36,256 bases of DNA. Source: a bacterium. GTDB lineage: Bacteria > Bacteroidota > Bacteroidia > Cytophagales > Cyclobacteriaceae. The notes beneath the pieces were generated by a model. That model had not been told where the DNA came from and did no database searches. It worked only from the letters and a program-made list of their open reading frames with translations. Made by a program: the position numbers and the translations under genes. Location of the stretch: the NCBI GenBank assembly GCA_024743255.1, contig JANSWY010000046.1, positions 1 to 36,256 on the forward strand, written 5' to 3'. The first letter of the stretch is position 1. Each line of letters begins with the position of its first letter. Shown one piece after another: positions 15,369 to 22,559 of the stretch.

Positions 15369-16773
15369 GGAATGGGACAATGAAGTAGGCCACTAACCCA
15401 ATAATTATGCTACTAATCAGGTTCAACATAAGACCAGCTCTGACCATATCTGTGATTTGAAGCTTCTTAGTGCCGAAAACAATTGCATTTGGTGCAGTTG
15501 CTACGGGAAGCATAAATGCGCATGATGCTGCAAGTGTACAGCCTACCATCAATGAAAATGGATTGATCTCTAATGTGTTTGCCATTGAAGCCAGTACAGG
15601 AAGCATGATGGAAGCTGTTGCTACATTAGATGTGATTTCCGTCATGAAGTTGATGAGAATCACGATGATCAAAACCAACAGGAGTAGGTTCAAATCTCCT
15701 AAATAAGCAAACTGATCCCCCAACCAAACGGCTAACCCCGAGCTCTTAAAGGCTGCAGCAAGGGATAGTCCACCACCGAATAGCAAAATCACCCCCCATG
15801 GTAGTTCCTTTGCAGATTCCCAATCGATAATTCTTTCATTCTTAATTGATGATGGCAAAAGGAATAAGCTTGTGGCTCCCGTAAGTGCTATAATCGTATC
15901 ATTAATGCCAGGAATAAACTTACCTAATAGGAATGGTCTGGAAATCCATGCTATTGCTGTTAATGCGAAGACCATTAATACCGTGCGCTCCTCTTTGGAA
16001 ATCCTTCCCATTGCTTTCAATTGCTTGTCAATTAAGTTTGCTTCAGGAAGAGTTGTGTCCTTGAGGGAGAACGTAATATTTGTGAGACTATACCACGCAA
16101 ATAATATTAAGAATATTACTATTGGTAAACCAAATACAATCCATGAAGAGAAACTAACTTCAATCCCATAAAGTTTTTCGGCCTGAGCAACGAATATTGG
16201 ATTGGTTGGTGTTCCAACAAGAGTAGCCATGCCACCAATGGATGCGCTATAAGCAATGCTTAAAAGTAGTGCCTTACTAAAATCATTAAATCCCTTGGTG
16301 TTTGGGACTTCTTTGGTAATTGCCGCTGCAATAGTCACCATCATAAGTGTGGTTGCTGTATTAGATATCCACATTGATAGAAAACCAGTGGCTATCATAA
16401 ATCCAAGAATGATCATTTTGGTGCTGCTGCCAATAGCGTTGACTATTGTCAGAGCAATCCTTTTGTGCAGGTTCCACTTTTCTATTGCTATAGCAATTAT
16501 AAATCCACCTACAAATAAAAATAGCATCTTATCTCCATATGCTGCTGTGGTTTGTTGGATAGGAGCACCATTGGTTATTGGTAACAGTATAATTGGGAGT
16601 AGAGAGGTTGCCGGTATTGGAATAGGTTCGGTTACCCACCATATAGCAGTCCAAATCGTAACAGCAAGTACGGCAGATCCCTCCGTAGAAAGATTTTCAA
16701 ATGAAATGTAATAGTTGAAAATAAAAAAAATAACCGGACCGATGATCAGCCCGGCTTTCTGCCTTAATGACAT
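15355..16773 (-). CDS. SLC13/DASS family sodium:carboxylate symporter, 472 aa
   Basis: Imports di- or tricarboxylates or sulfate using a Na+ gradient. The two SNT-type substrate/Na+ motifs are present: ISNTATTLMM in the first half and TSNVATASIMLPV in the second. GTPTNPIF and the C-terminal FMLPVATAPNAIVFG are also family hallmarks. About eleven to twelve membrane helices. The second motif reads SNV rather than SNT, a common variant. Specificity (succinate, citrate, sulfate) cannot be told. It follows the zinc-ribbon membrane gene by 8 bp on the same strand. Confidence 0.92.
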   Translation of the reverse strand: MSLRQKAGLIIGPVIFFIFNYYISFENLSTEGSAVLAVTIWTAIWWVTEPIPIPATSLLPIILLPITNGAPIQQTTAAYGDKMLFLFVGGFIIAIAIEKWNLHKRIALTIVNAIGSSTKMIILGFMIATGFLSMWISNTATTLMMVTIAAAITKEVPNTKGFNDFSKALLLSIAYSASIGGMATLVGTPTNPIFVAQAEKLYGIEVSFSSWIVFGLPIVIFLILFAWYSLTNITFSLKDTTLPEANLIDKQLKAMGRISKEERTVLMVFALTAIAWISRPFLLGKFIPGINDTIIALTGATSLFLLPSSIKNERIIDWESAKELPWGVILLFGGGLSLAAAFKSSGLAVWLGDQFAYLGDLNLLLLVLIIVILINFMTEITSNVATASIMLPVLASMANTLEINPFSLMVGCTLAASCAFMLPVATAPNAIVFGTKKLQITDMVRAGLMLNLISSIIIGLVAYFIVPFLIGK

Positions 16774-16781
16774 ATTTTATA

Positions 16782-17699
16782 TTATTCTTCGTCCAGTTTC
16801 GCGAAATCAAATTCTTCAAGGAATTTACTCGCCTCTTTGGTGTTTTGAAACTCGTAGTTCTTGATTTGTCCTCGGTTGCTTAAAACTTCAACTTTTACAG
16901 AAACTGGAACTGTTGTAGTTTTCAATGGATCATCAATCAGCATGTTATCCCCCATTTTATCAAGTTCAGGTGTTGATGTCCTGCTCAGTCTCACAGTTTG
17001 TCTCTTAATTCGACCACAATAAGTACACTCATATTCCTTTTTGATTTCACCATCAGCATATTCAGACGGGTGCTTCAAAATTTCTTCCTTTGATAGCTTC
17101 AACGTTTGGAAACCACATCTATCACATTCAAGTGCCGTTAAGTGACCTTTATATTTTTCGATCTGTACATACTCAGTATCTGAGTCTATCCAAACATCAT
17201 AATCTACTGAAAAAGCATCTTCCTCTGCTTGCATACCCTCATCCAGGTAAGCATCTTCCTCTTCTTCACTTAGAAGTTTCATCTGATTACCATTGTTAGG
17301 ATTTACTCTTGGAGTATATCTCAAATGCTTTAATTTCTTATTAAGTGGTTTTGGATAATAGTATTTAAATACCAGGAATGCCACATATCCATAAAGTATA
17401 CCAAGACAAAACGCAGTAAACAATCGGATGAAGAACCAAACAGAGCTTAGAGCCATAGTCTCCTGTCGAATCTGGTTCAAAAATAGAAATACAGCAATTG
17501 CAAAAATAAAGTGGGACCACTGATACCACTTCACTTCGTTGGTGCTCACAAAATCATACTTTGCTTTTAGACTGCCGGCTGCTACATATCTAACCTTGTA
17601 GATAATATACATAAGAATAGAAACTCCAAGTAAGCCAAATGACCCATAAAATGCGATCATATGCCATATGTCCAGAAATTCCTTATAAGTTTCACTCAT
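16782..17699 (-). CDS. Unknown membrane protein with C-terminal zinc ribbon, 305 aa
   Basis: I do not recognise the family. The N-terminal third holds three hydrophobic helices at about residues 14-36, 60-78 and 86-112, followed by a basic stretch and a strongly acidic linker (LLSEEEEDAYLDEGMQAEEDAF). The C-terminal half contains two CxxC knuckles, CDRCGF near 196 and CTYCGR near 230, which would form one zinc ribbon, then a beta-rich tail ending in an acidic helix. The layout suggests a membrane-anchored cytosolic protein-interaction module. It is upstream of the SLC13 gene by 8 bp, so both are probably co-transcribed. Confidence 0.75.
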   Translation of the reverse strand: MSETYKEFLDIWHMIAFYGSFGLLGVSILMYIIYKVRYVAAGSLKAKYDFVSTNEVKWYQWSHFIFAIAVFLFLNQIRQETMALSSVWFFIRLFTAFCLGILYGYVAFLVFKYYYPKPLNKKLKHLRYTPRVNPNNGNQMKLLSEEEEDAYLDEGMQAEEDAFSVDYDVWIDSDTEYVQIEKYKGHLTALECDRCGFQTLKLSKEEILKHPSEYADGEIKKEYECTYCGRIKRQTVRLSRTSTPELDKMGDNMLIDDPLKTTTVPVSVKVEVLSNRGQIKNYEFQNTKEASKFLEEFDFAKLDEE

Positions 17700-17852
17700 A
17701 ACTAAATTTTATTAATACGCCTATTTAACAATTCAGAATAGTAACTCTATTACTTCATGACAAAGAAATTGTTCAAATTCCTCGTAAATTAATACTTCTC
17801 TCTAAATAATAAAAACGTAATAAATGGATGGAAATTACTGGTGGGAATAAGC

Positions 17853-18002
17853 TTATTTCAGTGTGACAAAGTCAGGGTTCACTTTAGTTTTTATTTTCTG
17901 TACCACGTCAGGATAACTTTGGATGACTCTACGTTCAATTTCCAGAACGTATGAGACTAACAAAGCCAATAGTAAAGACATTATGAGTTTTCTATATTTC
18001 AT
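17853..18002 (-). CDS. Possible small membrane-anchored peptide, 49 aa
   Basis: An ATG-initiated ORF too short for usual gene callers. The translation starts MKYRKLIMSLLLALLVSYVL: a basic head, one hydrophobic segment (about residues 6-20), then a charged helix (EIERRVIQSY) and a tail ending in VNPDFVTLK. The composition is protein-like, unlike random AT-rich DNA, and an N-in single-pass or secreted peptide is plausible. A hairpin lies 14 bp upstream of the ATG. It could also be chance. Confidence 0.4.
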   Translation of the reverse strand: MKYRKLIMSLLLALLVSYVLEIERRVIQSYPDVVQKIKTKVNPDFVTLK

Positions 18003-18016
18003 CTTAAAATAAATAC

Positions 18017-18035
18017 CCAGCTTTTAGCAAGCTGG
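18017..18035 (-). promoter_or_regulatory. Hairpin in the leader of the small ORF
   Basis: CCAGCTT and AAGCTGG pair around a 5-nt loop. On the minus strand it is followed by GTATTTATTTT and then the small ORF's ATG. On the plus strand it is followed by ATATTTTGTTTGAGTTTTTG, which is terminator-like, but no plus-strand gene lies just upstream. Its role is unclear. Confidence 0.35.
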
Positions 18036-18208
18036 ATATTTTGTTTGAGTTTTTGACCTTTGTACTTGATAGATGCATTTTCCCTTATTTAGTTGCATCG
18101 ATATCAAAAATATTACATCATTCCTTTCATTTTTTTCGAAATGTGGCTTAAAACCTCATTTTTTGGATATATTTTCAATAATATTTTCCCCAATAACCTT
18201 ACGCACAC

Positions 18209-20044
18209 ATGACAGCTAAAAAATCTGATAGCAGTACTCGGATGAATAAAAAAGAAATTAATGACACCCTTTTGGTTGAAATAGCCTGGGAGGTGATGAA
18301 CCAGGTAGGTGGCATTTATACAGTAATAAGATCAAAAGCGCCAACTGTTAGCAAACGATGGGGTAAGAATTATTGTCTGCTTGGTCCTTATGTCCATCAA
18401 AATGTGTCTGCGGAATTTGATCCTATCGAGAATAGTGCTGACCCGTTTTATCAGGTTGTTGAAAAAATGAGGGGAATGGGTTATGATGTTCATTACGGAC
18501 ATTGGTTGGTAACCGGACGTCCACGAACTGTCTTGTTCAATATTGGTAGCGTAATGAACCGACTTGGAGATATCAAATATAGCCTTTGGGACCATCACGG
18601 CATCTCTACACCGGAACATGATGAGCTACTTAATAATGTAATTGCATTTGGTGAAATGGTTCGGATATTCTTAGTTGAACTAGCTGCAGTATCAGGGGAC
18701 AAGAAAGTTATTTCACATTTTCATGAATGGATGGCAGCATCTTGCTTGCCGGAGCTTAGAAGAGATCAGATAGATATAAAAACGATTTTCACTACTCATG
18801 CTACATTACTTGGTAGGTATTTAGCAATGAACGATAACGCGTTTTATGAACATTTACCTTTTCACGATTGGCAAAAAGAAGCGAAACATTTTAATATAGA
18901 GCCAGGTGTCTACATTGAAAGAGCTGCTGCCCATGGCTCTCATGTATTTACAACTGTTAGTGAAGTAACAGCCAAGGAATGCAGGTATCTTTTAGGTCGA
19001 GAACCCGATGTAATTCTGCCGAATGGTATAAATAATGAACGATTTGAAGTTTTACACGAAATGCAGAATCTTCATTTGGAGTACAAAAACAAGATACATC
19101 AATTCACAATTGGTCATTTTTTCCAAACGTATACTTTTGATCTTGACAAGACACTGTATTTCTTCACTTCAGGTAGATATGAGTATAAAAACAAAGGTTT
19201 TGATTTGACACTTGAGGCATTAGCCAGACTTAATCACCGCTTGAAGCAGGAAAACTCTGACTTGACGGTAGTTATGTTTTTCATTACCAAAAAACCATAT
19301 CACTCTATTAACCCTTCAGTTTTGCAGTCAAGAGCTGCCATGGAGGAATTAAAAACTGCAATCAATGGAATAAAGAAGCAGGTTGCTGAAAAACTGTTTT
19401 TTGAAGCGGCATCTTCAGACGATAGCAAACTTCCCAATCTGAATCAGTTTGTAGAAGATTATTGGAAGTTAAGATACAGGAGAACACTTCAATCCTGGAG
19501 AACTTCAAATCTCCCATCTGTCATAACTCATAATCTGATGGATGATGGTAAAGATGAAATATTAAACTTCTTAAGAACATCCGATTTAGTTAATAAAAAA
19601 GATGACAGAGTAAAAATTGTATATCACCCTGATTTTATCAATTATACTAATCCATTATTTGGAATGGAGTATGACCAATTTGTGAGAGGTTGCCATCTTG
19701 GGGTATTCCCTAGTTATTACGAGCCTTGGGGCTATACTCCATTGGAATGCATAGCTCGAGGTGTACCAACTGTTACCAGCGACCAGGCGGGATTCGGAGA
19801 CTATGCACTTCAGAATGTAAAGGACATAAACAAAAGTGGTATTTATGTTGTGAAGAGGCATAATAGGTCATTTGATGACGCAGCTAACCAATTGATGATA
19901 AAACTCTACAGGTTTTTGCAGCTGACAAGAAGAAATAGAATTGATCAAAGAAACAGAGTGGAGACCTCTTCGGTGCAGTTTGATTGGAAATACCTTACAA
20001 AACCCTACGAGGAGGCCTATAAAAAGGCTATTTCAATGCCTTAA
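18209..20044 (+). CDS. Glycogen synthase, GT3 (eukaryote-like) family, 611 aa
   Basis: Extends alpha-1,4-glucan from a nucleotide-sugar. The sequence follows animal/fungal-type glycogen synthase (GT3), not bacterial GlgA (GT5): EIAWEVMNQVGGIYTVIRSK at about 24-43 in place of the KTGGL motif, HFHEWMAASCLP, TTHATLLGRYL, VLPNGIN-like LPNGINNERF, SGRYEYKNKGFDLTLEAL, and the catalytic-site segment YYEPWGYTPLECIARG with E505 and E513. The protein is shorter than yeast enzymes (about 700 aa), lacking the phosphoregulated C-terminal tail. GT3 synthases are known in Bacteroidota. No branching enzyme or other glycogen gene is nearby. The start could alternatively be Met12. Confidence 0.93.
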   Translation: MTAKKSDSSTRMNKKEINDTLLVEIAWEVMNQVGGIYTVIRSKAPTVSKRWGKNYCLLGPYVHQNVSAEFDPIENSADPFYQVVEKMRGMGYDVHYGHWLVTGRPRTVLFNIGSVMNRLGDIKYSLWDHHGISTPEHDELLNNVIAFGEMVRIFLVELAAVSGDKKVISHFHEWMAASCLPELRRDQIDIKTIFTTHATLLGRYLAMNDNAFYEHLPFHDWQKEAKHFNIEPGVYIERAAAHGSHVFTTVSEVTAKECRYLLGREPDVILPNGINNERFEVLHEMQNLHLEYKNKIHQFTIGHFFQTYTFDLDKTLYFFTSGRYEYKNKGFDLTLEALARLNHRLKQENSDLTVVMFFITKKPYHSINPSVLQSRAAMEELKTAINGIKKQVAEKLFFEAASSDDSKLPNLNQFVEDYWKLRYRRTLQSWRTSNLPSVITHNLMDDGKDEILNFLRTSDLVNKKDDRVKIVYHPDFINYTNPLFGMEYDQFVRGCHLGVFPSYYEPWGYTPLECIARGVPTVTSDQAGFGDYALQNVKDINKSGIYVVKRHNRSFDDAANQLMIKLYRFLQLTRRNRIDQRNRVETSSVQFDWKYLTKPYEEAYKKAISMP

Positions 20045-20164
20045 TTCGCCTAATTGCGATATTTTTCTTGTTCAACGACAAATTCTCCCGGTTCATCGAC
20101 ATTTTTTTCAAAACTCATTGGTGTTGAGTAGCTTAGATATGAATCTTTTAAAACTTTTAACACT

Positions 20165-20674
20165 ATGGGATCTAAAATTATAAAAATTGCAATTCTTACG
20201 ATGGCCTTGGGAGTGGCTTGGTTAAGCGGAGCGCGAGCTCAACAAATCACTGAGGATGAAATGTCTGTAACTGTATTAAAATGGTTCTACAACCACTACG
20301 ATAGTCCGGAATATCCACAGTGGGAGAAAATCAAATCTGAAAGTAACGAGGAACTATTCAAAGTAACTTTCAATTTTAAAGGGCAAAAAGTTTCAGCCGT
20401 TTACACTAACAAAGGAAAGAGAGCATACGAGAATGTAATCTACAAAAAGAACAGCATGCCAGAACCTTTAGTAGACTATGCTGCAACGAACTATGAGAAA
20501 TTTAAAATAGTTTCCCTCTATCGTCATACAAATTATGCCTACGGGACCCGTATCAATCAAGAGACTAACTATGAAATGGTAGTTAAAGTTAACGGAGACT
20601 TAGCAACAGTGTGGTTCGGTGAAGGACTTAGTAGATTATCAAATTTTGATACAAGCAACCTCGCGTTGAAGTAA
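20165..20674 (+). CDS. Secreted PepSY-like small protein, paralogue A (169 aa)
   Basis: Signal peptide (residues 1 to about 25, ending SGARAQ). The mature part begins QQITEDEMSVTVLKWFYNHY and continues with alternating beta-strand patterns (WEKIKSESNEELFKVTF, KVSAVYTNKG), which look like the PepSY-like/BLIP-like DUF2874 group of Bacteroidota. It aligns along its full length with the next gene (ITEDEM..VLKWFYNHYDSP against LTEDDI..VLSWFYQHYENP; ATVWF against ISVWF). Probably periplasmic; role unknown. A perfect inverted repeat separates the two genes, so they may be separately expressed. 120 bp of featureless DNA precede it. Confidence 0.8.
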   Translation: MGSKIIKIAILTMALGVAWLSGARAQQITEDEMSVTVLKWFYNHYDSPEYPQWEKIKSESNEELFKVTFNFKGQKVSAVYTNKGKRAYENVIYKKNSMPEPLVDYAATNYEKFKIVSLYRHTNYAYGTRINQETNYEMVVKVNGDLATVWFGEGLSRLSNFDTSNLALK

Positions 20675-20756
20675 TATTGAAATTATTGAATTGAAATAGT
20701 TGGAATTTACGAGTGATTTAAAATTTTGATTCTTTCTTTACGATAATTGCACTAAT

Positions 20757-20795
20757 TCAGATGTTTTATTAAATTGTGGTTAATAAAACATCTGA
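20757..20795. repeat. Perfect 16-bp inverted repeat between the two PepSY-like genes
   Basis: TCAGATGTTTTATTAA and its exact complement TTAATAAAACATCTGA flank a 7-nt loop (ATTGTGG). It lies 82 bp after the stop of paralogue A and 35 bp before paralogue B. It is followed by AATTTTATTAG, so it may terminate A's transcript, but the AT-rich arms and the position just upstream of B's promoter would also suit an operator. Confidence 0.7.
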
Positions 20796-20815
20796 AATTT
20801 TATTAGAATCGAAAC

Positions 20816-20823
20816 TATATTTG
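20816..20823 (+). promoter_or_regulatory. TAnnTTTG -7 box for paralogue B
   Basis: TATATTTG, an exact consensus match, ends 7 nt before the ATG at 20831, so the message would start at or very near the initiation codon. No clear -33 element; that region falls at the edge of the inverted repeat. Confidence 0.45.
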
Positions 20824-20830
20824 TGGAGCA

Positions 20831-21334
20831 ATGGAACATAAATTCAAACCAATCTTGCTATTCGCGATAGCAGGTATTTTGAGCTTTTCTGCGACGGCAC
20901 AGCAGGAACTCACAGAAGATGACATTCCTTTGAATGTACTATCTTGGTTCTACCAACACTATGAAAACCCGACCAACGTCGAGTGGAGTAAGGTAGATCG
21001 TAACGGTAAGGAGCATCTTCAAGCTTCTTTTAAGGATAACGGAAATCTTGTTATCAGTATATACAACGATAACGGCGAAATTCAAGAAGAGAGCTCGTTA
21101 GAAGAGAAACCAAGTCTGCCAGAATCAATGAGTGCATATACTCAGGCGAAATATGGAAAAACAAAGGCTATTTCTCTAAGGAAAATCACGAAATTCTCTC
21201 ATGTTGGTAATCAGGAAAAGGAAGTTTATTTTGAGTTGGTCTGTAAGACTGGCGATGAAATGATTTCGGTCTGGTTCGATAAACAATACAATGCTCAGGG
21301 AGATAGAGATGTCTCTACTTTAGCTAGAAATTAA
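20831..21334 (+). CDS. Secreted PepSY-like small protein, paralogue B (167 aa)
   Basis: Signal peptide (residues 1-24, SFSATAQ) and a mature domain beginning QELTEDDIPLNVLSWFYQHY. The body shows the W-x-K and Y-x-x-x-G strand pattern of PepSY-like DUF2874 proteins (VEWSKVDRNGKEHLQASF, ISIYNDNGEI). Full-length similarity to the preceding gene shows a tandem duplication with considerable divergence. Likely periplasmic. A TATATTTG box 7 nt before the ATG suggests its own, nearly leaderless promoter, and a strong bidirectional terminator follows. Function unknown. Confidence 0.8.
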   Translation: MEHKFKPILLFAIAGILSFSATAQQELTEDDIPLNVLSWFYQHYENPTNVEWSKVDRNGKEHLQASFKDNGNLVISIYNDNGEIQEESSLEEKPSLPESMSAYTQAKYGKTKAISLRKITKFSHVGNQEKEVYFELVCKTGDEMISVWFDKQYNAQGDRDVSTLARN

Positions 21335-21357
21335 GATTTAATCCCATTAGTGGAATG

Positions 21358-21388
21358 AAAGCAACTCCTTTTAGGGAGTTGCTTTTTT
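21358..21388. terminator. Bidirectional intrinsic terminator between PepSY-like gene and hmgA
   Basis: AAAGCAACTCC and GGAGTTGCTTT form an 11-bp stem around a 6-nt loop, extended by a T run on the plus strand and by A's (T on minus) upstream. The converging genes end at 21334 and 21393, so it can serve both. Confidence 0.8.
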
Positions 21389-21392
21389 ATTT

Positions 21393-22553
21393 TTATTCAG
21401 TCCAGCTCATTGGATATTTAGTATCCACATATTGAATGGCATCACTAGTCAAATAAATAGGACCAAAAGTATCTAGCATCACTGCTAACTCTTCAGTCTC
21501 TTTGGCGCCAATACTTTTTTCAACAGTTCCTGGATGAGGCCCATGAGGTAGTCCACCAGGATGAAGAGTGAAAGAACCTCTGTCAATTCCTTTTCTACTC
21601 ATAAAATTCCCTTCAACATAATACAATACCTCATCTGAGTCGATGTTGGAGTGATTGTATGGTGCAGGAATAGCCTGAGGATGATAGTCGAACAGACGGG
21701 GCACGAATGAACATATTACATATCCATAAGCCTGAAATGTTTGGTGTACCGGTGGTGGCTGATGAATTCTTCCCGTAATAGGCTCAAAATCATGAATTGA
21801 TAACGCATAAGGATACAGACATCCATCCCATCCAACAACATCCAGCGGACTGTAGTCATAAACATAAGGATGTAGGAATCCTCCTTTTTTTATTTTCACC
21901 ATGTATTCTGCTTCCTTAGTTTCAGTAACCAATTCGCTTGGTGGTCTGATATCTCTTTCACAATATGGTGAATGCTCCAGTAACTGTCCCATATCATTTC
22001 TATATCTGGAAACAGTCTCTACAGGATGAGCCGATTCAATTACTAAAAGTCTTAATGGACCTTCATCCCATTCGAATCTATAAATAGTAGTTCTTGGGAT
22101 TACCACATAATCACCTTGCTCAACCCTGAGTTTTCCGAATTGAGAAAACAACCAGCCACCTCCGTCATGAATAAAAATCACCTCGTCCGCTTCTCCGTTT
22201 TTGTAGTAGTAATCCATTTTGCGTGAAGCCGGATTACAAAGTGCCATGGAAACATCTTTGTTTTTCAAAAGAGTAAGTCGGGCATCTAAAAAGTCTTCTC
22301 CCGTGATTCCAATATCATTTGTCTTCAAATGAGTTTGTTTAAGGGGGTAGTCGTATGCGATTTTAGCATCGAAAGGCTCTGGGTCTAATACATTTAAGAC
22401 CCTGGTAGGAGGATTGATATGGTATAAATTGGAGTAGATACCAGAGAATCCTCTTGAGCTCACAAGTTCTTCACTGTACAAAGAACCGTCGGGCTGTCTG
22501 AATTGGATGTGCCTCTTCCGAGGAATTTCACCCAGGCGTTGATAATATGTCAT
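21393..22553 (-). CDS. hmgA: Homogentisate 1,2-dioxygenase
   Basis: Opens the ring of homogentisate to maleylacetoacetate in tyrosine/phenylalanine breakdown, using Fe(II). The cupin C-terminal half shows the metal-site segments NHSNIDSDEVLYYVEG and LHPGGLPHGPHPG, and the N-terminal half has MALCNPASRKMDYYYKNGEADEV-like strands. The 386-aa length is that of the compact bacterial/Bacteroidota form, shorter than the human 445-aa enzyme. No fumarylacetoacetase or 4-HPP dioxygenase gene is visible in the window. It follows ctpA by only 6 bp, so it is probably on the same transcript, an unusual pairing. Confidence 0.92.
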   Translation of the reverse strand: MTYYQRLGEIPRKRHIQFRQPDGSLYSEELVSSRGFSGIYSNLYHINPPTRVLNVLDPEPFDAKIAYDYPLKQTHLKTNDIGITGEDFLDARLTLLKNKDVSMALCNPASRKMDYYYKNGEADEVIFIHDGGGWLFSQFGKLRVEQGDYVVIPRTTIYRFEWDEGPLRLLVIESAHPVETVSRYRNDMGQLLEHSPYCERDIRPPSELVTETKEAEYMVKIKKGGFLHPYVYDYSPLDVVGWDGCLYPYALSIHDFEPITGRIHQPPPVHQTFQAYGYVICSFVPRLFDYHPQAIPAPYNHSNIDSDEVLYYVEGNFMSRKGIDRGSFTLHPGGLPHGPHPGTVEKSIGAKETEELAVMLDTFGPIYLTSDAIQYVDTKYPMSWTE

Positions 22554-22559
22554 TGTTGT

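Larger units (their letters stand above)
17700..18208. other. 509-bp intergenic region with a small possible ORF and a hairpin
   Basis: Between the divergent zinc-ribbon membrane gene and glycogen synthase. It holds a possible 49-codon ORF (17853-18002, minus) and a 7-bp stem hairpin at 18017-18035. The rest is AT-rich with no other gene-like signal, and I see no exact TAnnTTTG box for either flanking gene. Confidence 0.6.

Noticed and set aside
15470-16711. Long plus-strand frames opposite the SLC13 transporter
   Set aside because: Complement of a hydrophobic coding region often stays open; no family similarity and no promoter or ribosome site.
20042-20085. Terminator after glycogen synthase (TCGC..GCGA then ATATTTTT)
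   Set aside because: Stem of only 4 bp; might act but cannot be supported.
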